The notes under the pieces are model-generated. The model was not told the DNA's origin, made no database searches, and saw nothing but the letters and a program-made list of their open reading frames with translations. Shown piece after piece: positions 16,438 through 25,024 of a DNA stretch of 64,000 nucleotides. Made by a program: the position numbers and the translations under genes. Where the stretch lies: positions 620,001 to 684,000 of the forward strand of contig NZ_CP030064.1 of NCBI RefSeq assembly GCF_003990725.2. Direction: 5' to 3'. Position 1 is the stretch's first letter. Every line of letters starts with the position of its first letter. Source of the DNA: Halorubrum sp. PV6. GTDB taxonomy: Archaea; Halobacteriota; Halobacteria; Halobacteriales; Haloferacaceae.

Positions 16438-17469
16438 TTAGTCCGCCGCGTCCGGCGTCGGCGCCTCGCCGTCGAGTCGGTCGCGGTCGTGGGGGGCCGC
16501 GAAGTCGAGGTCGGGGCCGCGCGCGATGATTCGCGTGGGCGTCACGTCCGGGTGGGTGGTGTAGTAGTGCTCTTTGATGTGGTCCATCTCCACCGTCTCA
16601 GCGACGCCGTCGGTCTGGTAGAGGTCGCGCAGGTACGGCCAGAGGGCGTCGTACTGGTGGATGAACTTCCGGTTGCACATGAAGTGGGTGTGGTACACCT
16701 GATCGAAGCGGACCAGTGTGGTGAACATGCAGATGTCGGCCTCGGTGAGCGAGTCGCCGACGAGGTAGCGCTGGTCCGAGAGGCGGTCCTCGTAGCGGTC
16801 GAGCGCGCCGAACAGGTCGGCGACCGCCTCGTCGTAGGCTTCCTGCGAGGTCGCGAAGCCGGCGCGGTAGACGCCGTTGTTGATCGGCTCGTAGATGTCG
16901 GTTATCACCTGGTCGACCGCCGCGACGGTCGCGTCGTCGCCCGCGTCGGGCAGCAGCGAGACGCCGTTGCCGAGCTCCGTGAACGCCGTCGAGAGCATCC
17001 GCAGAATCTCGCGTGACTCGTTGTTGACGATCGTCTCCTCCTCGGTGTCCCACAGGACGGGGACGGTCACCCGGCAGGTGGCGTTGGGGTCGGCCGCGAC
17101 GTACAGCTCGCGCAGGTAGTCGCTGTCGTGGAGGTGGTCGGGCGTACAGCCGTCCTTCTCCGGCGAGAACTGCCAGCCCCCCTCGCCGCGGTACGGGTCG
17201 ACGACCGACACGCCGATAGCGTCTTCGAGCCCCAGGAGCGACCGGGCGAGCAGCACGCGGTGCGCCCACGGACAGGCGTACGAGACGTACAGGTGATACC
17301 GGCCGGCCTCCGGCTGGAACCGCTCGTCCGGTTCGGCGTCGACGTGGTCGGGCATGTCGCTGCCGGCGATCCAGTTCCGGAACGTGGTCTCCCCGCGCTG
17401 GAACGAGCCGTCCTCGTCGGTCGCCTCGTAGGTGTCCGTCCGCCACTCGCCGTCGACGAGTTGATTCAT
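16438..17469 (-). CDS. Glutathionyl-hydroquinone reductase-like GST (ECM4/YqjG family)
   Basis: A 343-residue xi-class glutathione-transferase homologue. The catalytic motif YACPWAHR puts the active cysteine at residue 66 of the thioredoxin-like half; the helical C-terminal half has the conserved YDEAV, SLTEADICMFTTLVRFD and YHTHFMCN segments. Bacterial and fungal members reduce glutathionyl-hydroquinones. Haloarchaea use gamma-glutamylcysteine rather than glutathione, so the natural thiol here is uncertain. The start at 17469 has a TATA-like element 22-31 nt upstream. It appears monocistronic. Confidence 0.88.
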   Translation of the reverse strand: MNQLVDGEWRTDTYEATDEDGSFQRGETTFRNWIAGSDMPDHVDAEPDERFQPEAGRYHLYVSYACPWAHRVLLARSLLGLEDAIGVSVVDPYRGEGGWQFSPEKDGCTPDHLHDSDYLRELYVAADPNATCRVTVPVLWDTEEETIVNNESREILRMLSTAFTELGNGVSLLPDAGDDATVAAVDQVITDIYEPINNGVYRAGFATSQEAYDEAVADLFGALDRYEDRLSDQRYLVGDSLTEADICMFTTLVRFDQVYHTHFMCNRKFIHQYDALWPYLRDLYQTDGVAETVEMDHIKEHYYTTHPDVTPTRIIARGPDLDFAAPHDRDRLDGEAPTPDAAD

Positions 17470-17809
17470 ACGCGATCGGAGGGGCGGGAGCCTCATAACG
17501 TGGCCGGGGACGCGCATGTCACCGGGTTCGACCGCCGCAAGAGGCCCGCCGGCCTCCCGTCGGCACCGACCGGAATATTGCCGGCTCGCGACGGGTTTAT
17601 GAGACGCACGCGAATACCGACTGACAGTTATGGCCGCACAGGCGATAGATCGCGTTCCGCGATCGTGATGAGGTCTTTTCCGTGAGTATCGACACTGCCC
17701 ACCGACCCGACGCCTCCGGGCGCCGAGCCGACAGGCCGCGAGCCGTCGGAGTCGGCGACCCAGTCGGCGCACGGGCTCCCGCCGGGTCGCTAACGGAGGC
17801 GATCGGTCG
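17470..17809. other. Gap with leader-like promoter, mini-ORF and hairpin
   Basis: This 340-bp region lies between divergent genes. A TATA-like TTTATGA (17597-17603) is followed about 30 nt later by an ATG-started 12-codon frame (17630-17668). That frame contains a 7-bp hairpin (GATCGCG-TTC-CGCGATC, 17648-17664), then a T4 tract near 17675-17678. The arrangement resembles a short leader transcript with an attenuator. A GTG-started 44-codon frame (17682-17816) also overlaps the next gene out of frame, but has no independent support. Confidence 0.35.
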
Positions 17810-18604
17810 ATGTTGACCGGTCGCGAAGCGGTCGCCCGAACCGGTATCGACGCCGTGGCGCTCAAACCCGCCGAGTGCGACGTGTCGCGGGCGGTCGACC
17901 TCCCGATCGACCGGGTGACGATCGACTACGAGGGCCGCGAACACCTCCCGGACGACGAGACGCTCGACCGCCTGGCCGACGAGACGGACCTGTACGTCAC
18001 CACGCCGGTCCGGGCGGACGGATTCGACCCGCTCGGCGACGACTCGCTGGTCGACCGGATCCCGGACGCGGCCCGTCGCGTCCTCGTCGCCGGACACGGC
18101 GCGTACCTCTCCGAGGAGGAGTCGTCGCGCGCCGTCGCGCCGCGGCTCGGGGCCGCGAAACGGAACGCCTCCGGCGCGTGGGTCGGCACCGAGGGAATCG
18201 AGCGCGTCGCGCTGGCGGCGGGCGGGACCCAGTTCGAACTGCTCTCCCGGTCGACCGACCGGGACGTGCGCGGGCTCCGCGCCGCCGGGTTCGAGGGCGA
18301 GGTCGCGGTGTACGCCCCGACCGTCCTCACCGACGACGAGGACGCGGTCCTCGACGCCGTGGGCGCGTACGTCGCCCGCCGCCGCCCGGTCGCTCGCGCG
18401 CTTCCGGACGGCGGCGAGGCCGACGCCCCCTCGACGGACGCCTCAGCCACCGGTCGCACGCGCGAAGTCCTCTCGGCGGCCGCGCGGGACTTCGCGCTGG
18501 TCGGGTCCCCCGAGACGGTCCGCGAGCGCGTCGACGCGCTGCGCGAGGTCGGCGTCGATCACATCGTCGGCTACCCCGCACGCGGGCTGGCCGAGTTCGT
18601 ATAA
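17810..18604 (+). CDS. Luciferase-like-monooxygenase-related protein, function unknown
   Basis: A 264-residue acidic soluble protein. The C-terminus (LVGSPETVRERVDALREVG, then VDHIVGYPARG) resembles the end of F420/flavin-dependent luciferase-like enzymes. The N-terminal two-thirds look like a diverged TIM-barrel: DAVALKPAECDVSR, YVTTPVRADGFDP, VLVAGHGAYLSEEE and VAVYAPTVL. I do not recognise a characterised enzyme. It ends 44 bases before a flavoprotein oxidoreductase on the same strand, which has its own TATA element. Redox metabolism is a guess from that neighbour. Confidence 0.7.
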   Translation: MLTGREAVARTGIDAVALKPAECDVSRAVDLPIDRVTIDYEGREHLPDDETLDRLADETDLYVTTPVRADGFDPLGDDSLVDRIPDAARRVLVAGHGAYLSEEESSRAVAPRLGAAKRNASGAWVGTEGIERVALAAGGTQFELLSRSTDRDVRGLRAAGFEGEVAVYAPTVLTDDEDAVLDAVGAYVARRRPVARALPDGGEADAPSTDASATGRTREVLSAAARDFALVGSPETVRERVDALREVGVDHIVGYPARGLAEFV

Positions 18605-18648
18605 GCGCCGTCGCCGCCTTTTAAACCACGCCCGCGAAACGGCAGCGT

Positions 18649-19923
18649 ATGACCCGCACAGACGCGTCGGTAGCCGGCGGCGGCGCGACCGACGCGGACG
18701 CGCCATCCGTCGCGGTCGTCGGCGGCGGCGCCGTCGGCGTCACCGCGGCCGCCGACCTCGCGGCTCGCGGCGCCGACGTGACCCTGTACGACCGGGGCGA
18801 CCTCGCCGCGGAGAGCTCGGGACGCGCCGCGGGCGTGCTGTATGACGCCTATGCCGAGGACGTCGACGCCGCGATCGCCGCCCGCGCGATGGAGCGGTTC
18901 CGCGCGTTCGATCGGTCGCTCCCCGGATTCTCGTTCACCCCGTGCCCCTACGTCATCGCCGTCCGCGAGGGCGACGCCGACGCCGAGGCCGTGCCGGCGA
19001 TGGTCGACCGCATGCGCGACCACGGCCGCGCGGTCTCGCTCGTCGACCCGGCGGCGCTCGGCGCGCGATACCCCCTCGCGACCGACGACCTCGCGGTCGC
19101 CGGGGTCGCCGACGGCGCCGGGTGGTGTGCCCCCGCGAGCTACGTCGCCGCGATGGGTGATCGCGCGCGTCGAGAAGGCGTCGCCGTCGAGACCGACACC
19201 TCGGTCTCGCTCACCGGCGGCGGCTCGGAACTGCGGGTCGACGGCGCGGATCGCGGCGGCGTCCGCGCGTTCGACGCCGTCGTCGTCGCCGCCGGCGCGC
19301 ACACGGCCCGATTCCTCGCTGGCGCGGGAGTCGACGTGCCGGTCGTTCCGTATCGCGTGCAGGCCTTGACGGCTCGACTCGGTGACGACTCGACGGGGTT
19401 CGACAGTCCGACTTCGACCGGCTACGACGGCCCGATGGTGTACGACGCGACCGCGGGCGTGTACGCTCGCCCGCACCCGACCGGGCTGCTCGCCGGCGAC
19501 GGGACGGAGCCGGTCCCGGCCGATCCGGACGCGTACGACGAGTCGGGCGACGACTGGTTCGTCGAGTCGGTCTCGGCGACGCTGCGCGAGCGACTGGACG
19601 CGGTGGGTGCGGGGGGTCCGACAGTCGAGCGCGCGTGGGCCGGGCTCTGCACGGCGACGCCCGACGGCGACCCGCTCGTGGGGCCGGTCGGGGACCCGGC
19701 GGACGGCGTGTTCGTCGCCGCCGGCTGGCAGGGACACGGATTCATGCGCGCGCCGGCGATCGGTGAACTACTGGCCGAGGGCGTGTTGGCGTCGCTCACT
19801 GGCGTCTCTGCGGGGCGCGCAGACTCACCGTGGATCGACGCGTTCGATCCCAACCGCTTCGACGGCGACGAGACGTTCGAGATCGTCGAGGGAATGTCGG
19901 TCGAGCGGCGGCAGACAGAGTGA
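18649..19923 (+). CDS. FAD-dependent oxidoreductase (DAO / glycine oxidase type)
   Basis: A 424-residue flavoprotein that would oxidise an amine or amino acid. The FAD-binding Rossmann motif VAVVGGGAVGVTAAADL opens at about residue 22 after a short extension. The core shows RAAGVLYD, VVVAAGAHTARFL and YRVQALTA, and the C-terminal FAD contact is AAGWQGHGFMRAPAIGELLA. A TTTTAAA element (18619-18625) lies about 27 nt before the ATG, giving a leaderless transcript. The substrate is unknown; sarcosine, glycine or hydroxyglutarate-like compounds are all possible in this family. Confidence 0.87.
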   Translation: MTRTDASVAGGGATDADAPSVAVVGGGAVGVTAAADLAARGADVTLYDRGDLAAESSGRAAGVLYDAYAEDVDAAIAARAMERFRAFDRSLPGFSFTPCPYVIAVREGDADAEAVPAMVDRMRDHGRAVSLVDPAALGARYPLATDDLAVAGVADGAGWCAPASYVAAMGDRARREGVAVETDTSVSLTGGGSELRVDGADRGGVRAFDAVVVAAGAHTARFLAGAGVDVPVVPYRVQALTARLGDDSTGFDSPTSTGYDGPMVYDATAGVYARPHPTGLLAGDGTEPVPADPDAYDESGDDWFVESVSATLRERLDAVGAGGPTVERAWAGLCTATPDGDPLVGPVGDPADGVFVAAGWQGHGFMRAPAIGELLAEGVLASLTGVSAGRADSPWIDAFDPNRFDGDETFEIVEGMSVERRQTE

Positions 19924-19952
19924 GCGCTGATAACAGATGGATCGCGTCTCGG

Positions 19953-20384
19953 TTACTCGTCGTCGTCGGCTTCGTCTTCTTCGACCACCGCGACGTCGCG
20001 ACCGTCGTCTTCTTTCGGGATTTCGACCTGGAGCGTGCCGTTCCGGGTGAGCGTCGCGTTCGCTCCCTGCGGCGTCACGTTCGCGTCGCGGGGGAGGTCG
20101 GCCTGTCCCGAGAGCGTGACGCCGCGACCGGGGAACAGCATCTCGTAGCCGTCGTAGAACTCCCGGAATCGGTCCAGTTCGACCTCGACGGTGTGGTCGA
20201 GGAACGTCACGTTGAGGTCCTCGCCCCGGACGCCGGGGGCGTCGAAGACGACGAGGTACGCGTCGTCGCTCTCGAGGAGGTCGTACGAGAGCGGTCGGCG
20301 CTCCTGCATCTTGCTCCAGCCGCGGCCGACGCGTTCGAGCGCGCGACGGACGACCGACCGGCCGGTCTCGACGAGTTCGCTCAC
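19953..20384 (-). CDS. Hsp20/alpha-crystallin small heat-shock protein
   Basis: A 143-residue small heat-shock protein that would hold unfolding proteins. The alpha-crystallin domain covers about residues 35-125: YLVVFDAPGVRGEDLNVTF, VTLSGQADLPRDANV, and the terminal strand TLTRNGTLQVEIPK. The tail is strongly acidic (EEDEADDDE). It starts four bases after the stop of a zinc-ribbon microprotein gene, so it is the second gene of that operon. Confidence 0.88.
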   Translation of the reverse strand: MSELVETGRSVVRRALERVGRGWSKMQERRPLSYDLLESDDAYLVVFDAPGVRGEDLNVTFLDHTVEVELDRFREFYDGYEMLFPGRGVTLSGQADLPRDANVTPQGANATLTRNGTLQVEIPKEDDGRDVAVVEEDEADDDE

Positions 20385-20387
20385 GGG

Positions 20388-20543
20388 TTACACCTCGATT
20401 TCGGCGAGGTCGCTTCCGCCGCAGTACGGACACGAGAGGTCCTCGACCGCGTGGTCGTCGGGAACGTCGTAGGTGTAGTGGTTCTCGAACATGTCGAGTT
20501 CGCAGTCGTCGGACTCGCACTTGACCTCCATGGTCATTGGCAT
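20388..20543 (-). CDS. Zinc-ribbon microprotein (DUF7559-like), 51 aa
   Basis: A 51-residue protein beginning MPMTMEVKCESDDCELDMFE. Two cysteine pairs, Cx4C near residue 9 and CPYC near residue 38, would bind one zinc. The acidic middle carries NHYTYDVPDDHAVEDLS. I recall very similar haloarchaeal microproteins annotated as DUF7559. The ATG at 20543 is preferred over two internal ATGs because a TTTAAG element sits about 28 nt upstream. Its stop is four bases before the hsp20 start, so both share a transcript. Function unknown; small zinc proteins of this size often act by protein or RNA binding. Confidence 0.82.
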   Translation of the reverse strand: MPMTMEVKCESDDCELDMFENHYTYDVPDDHAVEDLSCPYCGGSDLAEIEV

Positions 20544-20669
20544 ATGTCCATCCGTTGGATCGGCGAGGGCTTAAACGGCGTGGCGGCGCGTCGGCGCTCG
20601 CGGCGACGAACAGCGATCCCCCACCGTTCCGCACGCTTTTCCCGTCTCGGCCGACTACGGTGGGGCAAC

Positions 20670-22547
20670 ATGACTGACTCGCCCGCGTCGGGCCGGGGTT
20701 CGCTCCCGCCCGACCCGAACGACCTCGCTGTCACCATCGTCGACGGCTACGTCGACGAGCCGGCGCACTTCGGCGTGCCGCCCTACGTCTCGACGTATCC
20801 GCGGTACACGGCCGGTGCGCTCGTCGATGCGGGCGTCCCCGAATCGCAGATCACCTACCACACGATCGACGAACTGCGGGACGACCGGAGCAAACACGCC
20901 GACGTCGCCGACGCCGACCTCATGGTGTACGTCGGCGGGATGACGGTCCCCGGCAAGTACGTCGGCGGGACCCCCGCCGAACCGGACGAGGTGCGCGAAC
21001 TGGGCTGGACCGCCGACGGCGTCACCCTGCTCGGCGGCCCGGTTCGGTTCGGGGTCGGCGAGGAGAACGCGGGCGCGACGGAGACGGAGCGCGACGACCT
21101 CGACTACGACTTCGTCGCGATGGGCGACGTGGAGGCGGCCGCCTACGACCTCGTTCGCGAGGGGTTAGAGGGGTTCGGCAACCGGATGCGCGAGAACGCC
21201 GAGATCGACCGATGGGCCGAGAAGGGGGCGTTCGTCGTCGAGCAACACCCGAACCACCCCGACTACCTCATCTGCGAGATGGAGACCTCTCGCGGGTGCG
21301 CGTATCGGTGCTCGTTCTGCACGGAGCCGCTGTACGGCGACCCCGCCTTCCGGGCGCCGCAGTCCGTCGTCGACGAGGTGGACGCGCTCTCCGACAGGGG
21401 GGTCAGACACTTCCGACTCGGCCGGCAGGCCGACATCCTCGCGTTCGGCGGCGACGGCGAGGCACCGAACCCCGACGCGCTCAGGGAGCTGTACGGCGGG
21501 ATCCGCGAGGTCGCGCCCGACCTCCGGACGCTCCACCTCGACAACATGAACCCGGTGACGATCACCGACTACCCCGAGGCCTCCCGCGAGGCGATCCGCG
21601 TCATCGCCGCGCACAACACGCCCGGCGACACGGCCGCGTTCGGCCTCGAATCGGCCGATCCGGTCGTCCAGGAGCAGAACAACCTGCTCGTCACGGCCGA
21701 GGAGTGTTTGGAGGCGGTCCGCGTCGTCAACGAGGAGGGCGGGTGGCGGCCGGGTGACACGGCCGAAACGACGCCCGGCGCCGATGACCGCGTCATGGGT
21801 CCTTCGACCGGGCCGGACGCCTCGCCCCGGCTCCCGAAGCTCCTCCCCGGAATCAACCTCGTCCACGGGCTCGCCGGCGAGCGCCCCGAGACCTACGAGC
21901 ACAACAAGCGGTTCCTCCGGCGCGTCTACGACGAGGGGCTGATGCTCCGCCGGATAAACGTCCGGCAGGTGATGGCGTTCGCCGGCACGGAGATGGCCGA
22001 GACGGGCGCCGACATCGCACAGGAGCACAAAGACCAGTTCCAGGCGTACAAACGCGAGGTCCGCGAGACGGTCGACAACCCGATGCTCGACCGGGTCGTG
22101 CCGCCGGGGACGGTCCTCCCCGACGTGCACTTGGAGTACCATCAGGACGGCAAGACGTTCGGGCGGCAGCTCGGCACCTACGCGCTCCTCGTCGCCGTGC
22201 CGGGCGAACGAGAGCTCGGCACCGCCATCGACGTGGCGATCACCGACCACGGCTACCGCTCGGTGACGGGGGTTCCGTACCCTCTCGACGTCAACGCCGC
22301 ATCGATGGCCGAACTGACGGCGATTCCCGGTATCAACCGGAGCAAAGCGGGCGACATCGTCGTCGGGCGCCCGTACGGGTCGGTCGAGGAGGTCGACGCC
22401 GGCGTCGCCGACATCTCGCGGTTCGCCGTCGCCGACGCCGCCGACGTCTCGATTCCGGGACGCGAACGCGCCGGGTCCGGCCCCGGCCCCGCCGCGCGAT
22501 CGCTGCTCGACCGGCGGGACGAATCCTCGGTCGGACGCGGGGACTGA
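20670..22547 (+). CDS. Radical SAM protein with C-terminal helix-hairpin-helix
   Basis: A 625-residue iron-sulfur enzyme. The N-terminal 190 residues look like a B12-binding-like Rossmann domain without a clear cobalamin histidine motif. The radical SAM cluster motif is CAYRCSFC (Cys210, 214, 217), followed by barrel segments HFRLGRQADILAFGG and LHLDNMNPVTI. A helix-hairpin-helix (MAELTAIPGINRSKAGDIV, from about residue 546) suggests nucleic-acid contact. It resembles MiaB/YgiQ-type proteins in layout, but the product is unknown. The MBL gene follows after four bases, so they form an operon. Confidence 0.88.
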   Translation: MTDSPASGRGSLPPDPNDLAVTIVDGYVDEPAHFGVPPYVSTYPRYTAGALVDAGVPESQITYHTIDELRDDRSKHADVADADLMVYVGGMTVPGKYVGGTPAEPDEVRELGWTADGVTLLGGPVRFGVGEENAGATETERDDLDYDFVAMGDVEAAAYDLVREGLEGFGNRMRENAEIDRWAEKGAFVVEQHPNHPDYLICEMETSRGCAYRCSFCTEPLYGDPAFRAPQSVVDEVDALSDRGVRHFRLGRQADILAFGGDGEAPNPDALRELYGGIREVAPDLRTLHLDNMNPVTITDYPEASREAIRVIAAHNTPGDTAAFGLESADPVVQEQNNLLVTAEECLEAVRVVNEEGGWRPGDTAETTPGADDRVMGPSTGPDASPRLPKLLPGINLVHGLAGERPETYEHNKRFLRRVYDEGLMLRRINVRQVMAFAGTEMAETGADIAQEHKDQFQAYKREVRETVDNPMLDRVVPPGTVLPDVHLEYHQDGKTFGRQLGTYALLVAVPGERELGTAIDVAITDHGYRSVTGVPYPLDVNAASMAELTAIPGINRSKAGDIVVGRPYGSVEEVDAGVADISRFAVADAADVSIPGRERAGSGPGPAARSLLDRRDESSVGRGD

Positions 22548-22551
22548 GCCG

Positions 22552-23421
22552 ATGCCGGCGCCGGCGACGAACCCGACCGTCACTCGGGTCGACGTGTCGG
22601 TCGACACCCGCGCTCCCGGCGGAACGACGAACGCGTACCTCGCGACCGGCCTCCTCGTCGACCCGGCGGCTCGGACGGACGCGCTCGACGCGGCTGTCGG
22701 TTTAAAAGAGGGGGACGGAGCCGACGCAGCGACCAGTCCGGTCGGCGCGATAGCGGTCACGCACACCCATCCGGATCACGTCGGCGCGGTCGCCGAGTAC
22801 GCCGAACTGACGGGCGCGCCGGTCTTCGCGCACGCGGACCACACGGATCGGTTCGCGGCGGCGACCGGCGTCGATCCGGACGGAACCTTCCGCGACGGCG
22901 ACCGAATCGGACCGACGCCCGTCCGCGCGGTCGACACCCCCGGCCACGCACCCGATCACGTTGCGTTCGCGGTCGGCACCGAGCGCGACGAGCGCGAGCC
23001 AGAAACAGGTGAGGACGGCTCGCTCGCTCTCCTCTGTGGTGATCTCGCCGTCGCCGAGGGAAGCGTCGTCGTGGGCGCTCCAGAGGGCGATCTCAACGAC
23101 TATTTAAGTAGCCTCGAACGCGTCCGAGAGCTGAGCGTCAACCGGCTGTATCCCGGCCACGGCCCGCCGATCGACGACCCCGAGCAGGTTTGTACCCGTT
23201 TGCGAGATCACCGGCTCGACCGCGAGCGGTCGGTTCTCGCGGCGGTCGAAGCCGGCGCACGCGACGTCGACGCCGTGGTCGACGCCGCCTACGAGAAGGA
23301 TCTGACGGGCGTCGCCGACCTCGCGCGGGCAACGGTTGTCGCGCATCTGGAGAAACTGGTCGCGGAGGGGCGGATCGACGAGACGTGGAGCGGGGAATCC
23401 GACCCCGATCCGTCGATGTAG
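22552..23421 (+). CDS. MBL-fold metallo-hydrolase
   Basis: A 289-residue metallo-beta-lactamase-fold hydrolase. The metal motif THTHPDHVG gives His71, His73, Asp75 and His76. Later ligands are in DTPGHAPDHV, LLCGDLAV and YPGHGPP. The last 60 residues form a winged-helix-like tail (LARATVVAHLEKLVAEGRID), as in LACTB2-type enzymes, some of which cut RNA. It sits four bases behind the radical SAM gene and 30 bases before the kinase-like gene. Confidence 0.88.
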   Translation: MPAPATNPTVTRVDVSVDTRAPGGTTNAYLATGLLVDPAARTDALDAAVGLKEGDGADAATSPVGAIAVTHTHPDHVGAVAEYAELTGAPVFAHADHTDRFAAATGVDPDGTFRDGDRIGPTPVRAVDTPGHAPDHVAFAVGTERDEREPETGEDGSLALLCGDLAVAEGSVVVGAPEGDLNDYLSSLERVRELSVNRLYPGHGPPIDDPEQVCTRLRDHRLDRERSVLAAVEAGARDVDAVVDAAYEKDLTGVADLARATVVAHLEKLVAEGRIDETWSGESDPDPSM

Positions 23422-23451
23422 TTTTATCAGGTCCACCGGAATGGACGGGGT

Positions 23452-24990
23452 ATGGGAGACGATTCCGGCGATCCGTCGATGTCGACACGGCTCCTCGGTC
23501 GGTACGGCGGACCGATCGTCGCCGGGCTGGGATTCGTCATCACGCGCTTTTTCGTTGCGGAGGCGGTCACCCTCTCCGGCGAACCGATCGCCGTCGCCGC
23601 CACCGCCGGGTCGCTGGTGGTCGGACTCTCCCTCACGGTCGCGGGCGTCGGGCTCGCAGTCGGCGCGTTCACCTCGGCGTTCGTCGCCGATGTCAGCCGC
23701 GGGTGTCTGCTCGGAACCGGGGCGACGGCGGCCGCCATCGCCATCACGATTGCGGCGACCAGCGTTGGCATGATCGATGCGGCGGTCGGCACGCAGTTGC
23801 TCGTCGCCAACGTCCTCCTCGCGGGCGCCATCGGCGGCATGGTCAACGGCTATCGCAAGGCGTTCCTCCGCCAGCGGCGGGCGGCGGTCATGCGCGGCGC
23901 GAACCGGGCTCGGTTTATTAATCGGCTGCTGCGTCACGAGGTGTTGAACGCCGCGACGATCATCGACGGACACGCCGACCTGCTTCGCGACGACGGCGGA
24001 GACCGGGAGCGGTCCGTCGGCGCCATCCGCCGCGGCGCCGCTCGGATCGAGTCGACGATCAACGGGGTCGGAACGATCGCCGAAGACCGCACGAGAAACG
24101 CGGTTTCGCTCGCGAAGATGATCCGTACTGCGGTCGACTCGGTCGGTGACGGCGGGAGGTATGACCGCGACGTGTCGATCGATGTCGGCAGCGCCACCGC
24201 CGACTCGGTGCGCGTCGACGCCGACGACCGGCTCTCAATCGTGTTCGAGCGGTTGATCGAGCACGCTGTGGATGTCCGTGGCGCCGAGATTGTCCGGATC
24301 GAGACGACGGTTGAGCGACACGCGGCCACCGTGACGATGATCGACGACGGTTCCCTGCCGTCCGACCGACAGCGCGGCGTTCTCGAGCGTGGGTCGTTCC
24401 CCGAGTTCGACGACCCGACGAACGGGTTCGAACTGCAGGCGGCCTCCCTCCTCGTCGGCGAGTACGAGGGAACGATCCGCGTCGAGCGCGGCGAGGAAAC
24501 GCGAGTCGTTGTTCGGCTCCCATTAAAAAGCGCTGACGCGGCAGTGGCCGCGGTCGGCGTTGAGTACCCGTCCTTGGTTCGTGCGATCACCGCAGGGTTC
24601 GCCGCTGGTATCGCCATGGGCGGCCTGTTCTTGACGGCGAGCGGCACGCTCCCGGTGATCGGTGCGCTCTACGGCGCCGAGAGCGCCGCTATCGGGTGGA
24701 TAACACACCAGTTCCACAGCGTCGTGTTCGCGCTGCTGTTCGTCGCCGGGGTGTCGCGATCCCCCCTCAGCGACCGCACGCACCGCCCGCTTGCAGCGAG
24801 CGTCGCCGGTCTCGCGTGGGGAGTGCTGCTCTGGTTAGTCGCCGCCGGACTGGTCATGCCGATCTGGCTCCGGGCTGTCGGAATCCTGGCGACGCTGCCG
24901 AACCTCCCCTGGATCGGTCTCCTGTCGCACGGGATCTGGGGCGTGACGCTCGGGGTGGGATACGTCCTCATCGGCGGTCGCTTCGAGTAA
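23452..24990 (+). CDS. Histidine-kinase-like membrane protein with degenerate ATPase
   Basis: A 512-residue protein in three parts. Residues 15-145 contain four or five membrane helices. Next comes a HisKA-like dimerisation helix with RLLRHEVLNAATIIDGHADLL, phosphoacceptor candidate His162. The ATPase part has lost key residues: the N-box reads FERLIEHAVD, the G1 box DDGSLPS in place of DDGPGIP, and the G2 box GFELQAA in place of GFGLA. About residues 375-512 add four more membrane helices ending YVLIGGRFE. It may be a pseudokinase or only a phosphatase/phosphotransfer partner. It follows the radical SAM and MBL genes. Confidence 0.8.
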   Translation: MGDDSGDPSMSTRLLGRYGGPIVAGLGFVITRFFVAEAVTLSGEPIAVAATAGSLVVGLSLTVAGVGLAVGAFTSAFVADVSRGCLLGTGATAAAIAITIAATSVGMIDAAVGTQLLVANVLLAGAIGGMVNGYRKAFLRQRRAAVMRGANRARFINRLLRHEVLNAATIIDGHADLLRDDGGDRERSVGAIRRGAARIESTINGVGTIAEDRTRNAVSLAKMIRTAVDSVGDGGRYDRDVSIDVGSATADSVRVDADDRLSIVFERLIEHAVDVRGAEIVRIETTVERHAATVTMIDDGSLPSDRQRGVLERGSFPEFDDPTNGFELQAASLLVGEYEGTIRVERGEETRVVVRLPLKSADAAVAAVGVEYPSLVRAITAGFAAGIAMGGLFLTASGTLPVIGALYGAESAAIGWITHQFHSVVFALLFVAGVSRSPLSDRTHRPLAASVAGLAWGVLLWLVAAGLVMPIWLRAVGILATLPNLPWIGLLSHGIWGVTLGVGYVLIGGRFE

Positions 24991-25024
24991 TCAGTCCGCT
25001 CAACTGCGCGCTCGTCGTCCGAAC

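Noticed and set aside
17682-17816. 44-codon GTG frame overlapping the LLM-related gene
   Set aside because: Out of frame with the gene, no motif and no promoter at the right distance; could reflect an old N-terminus, but unsupported.
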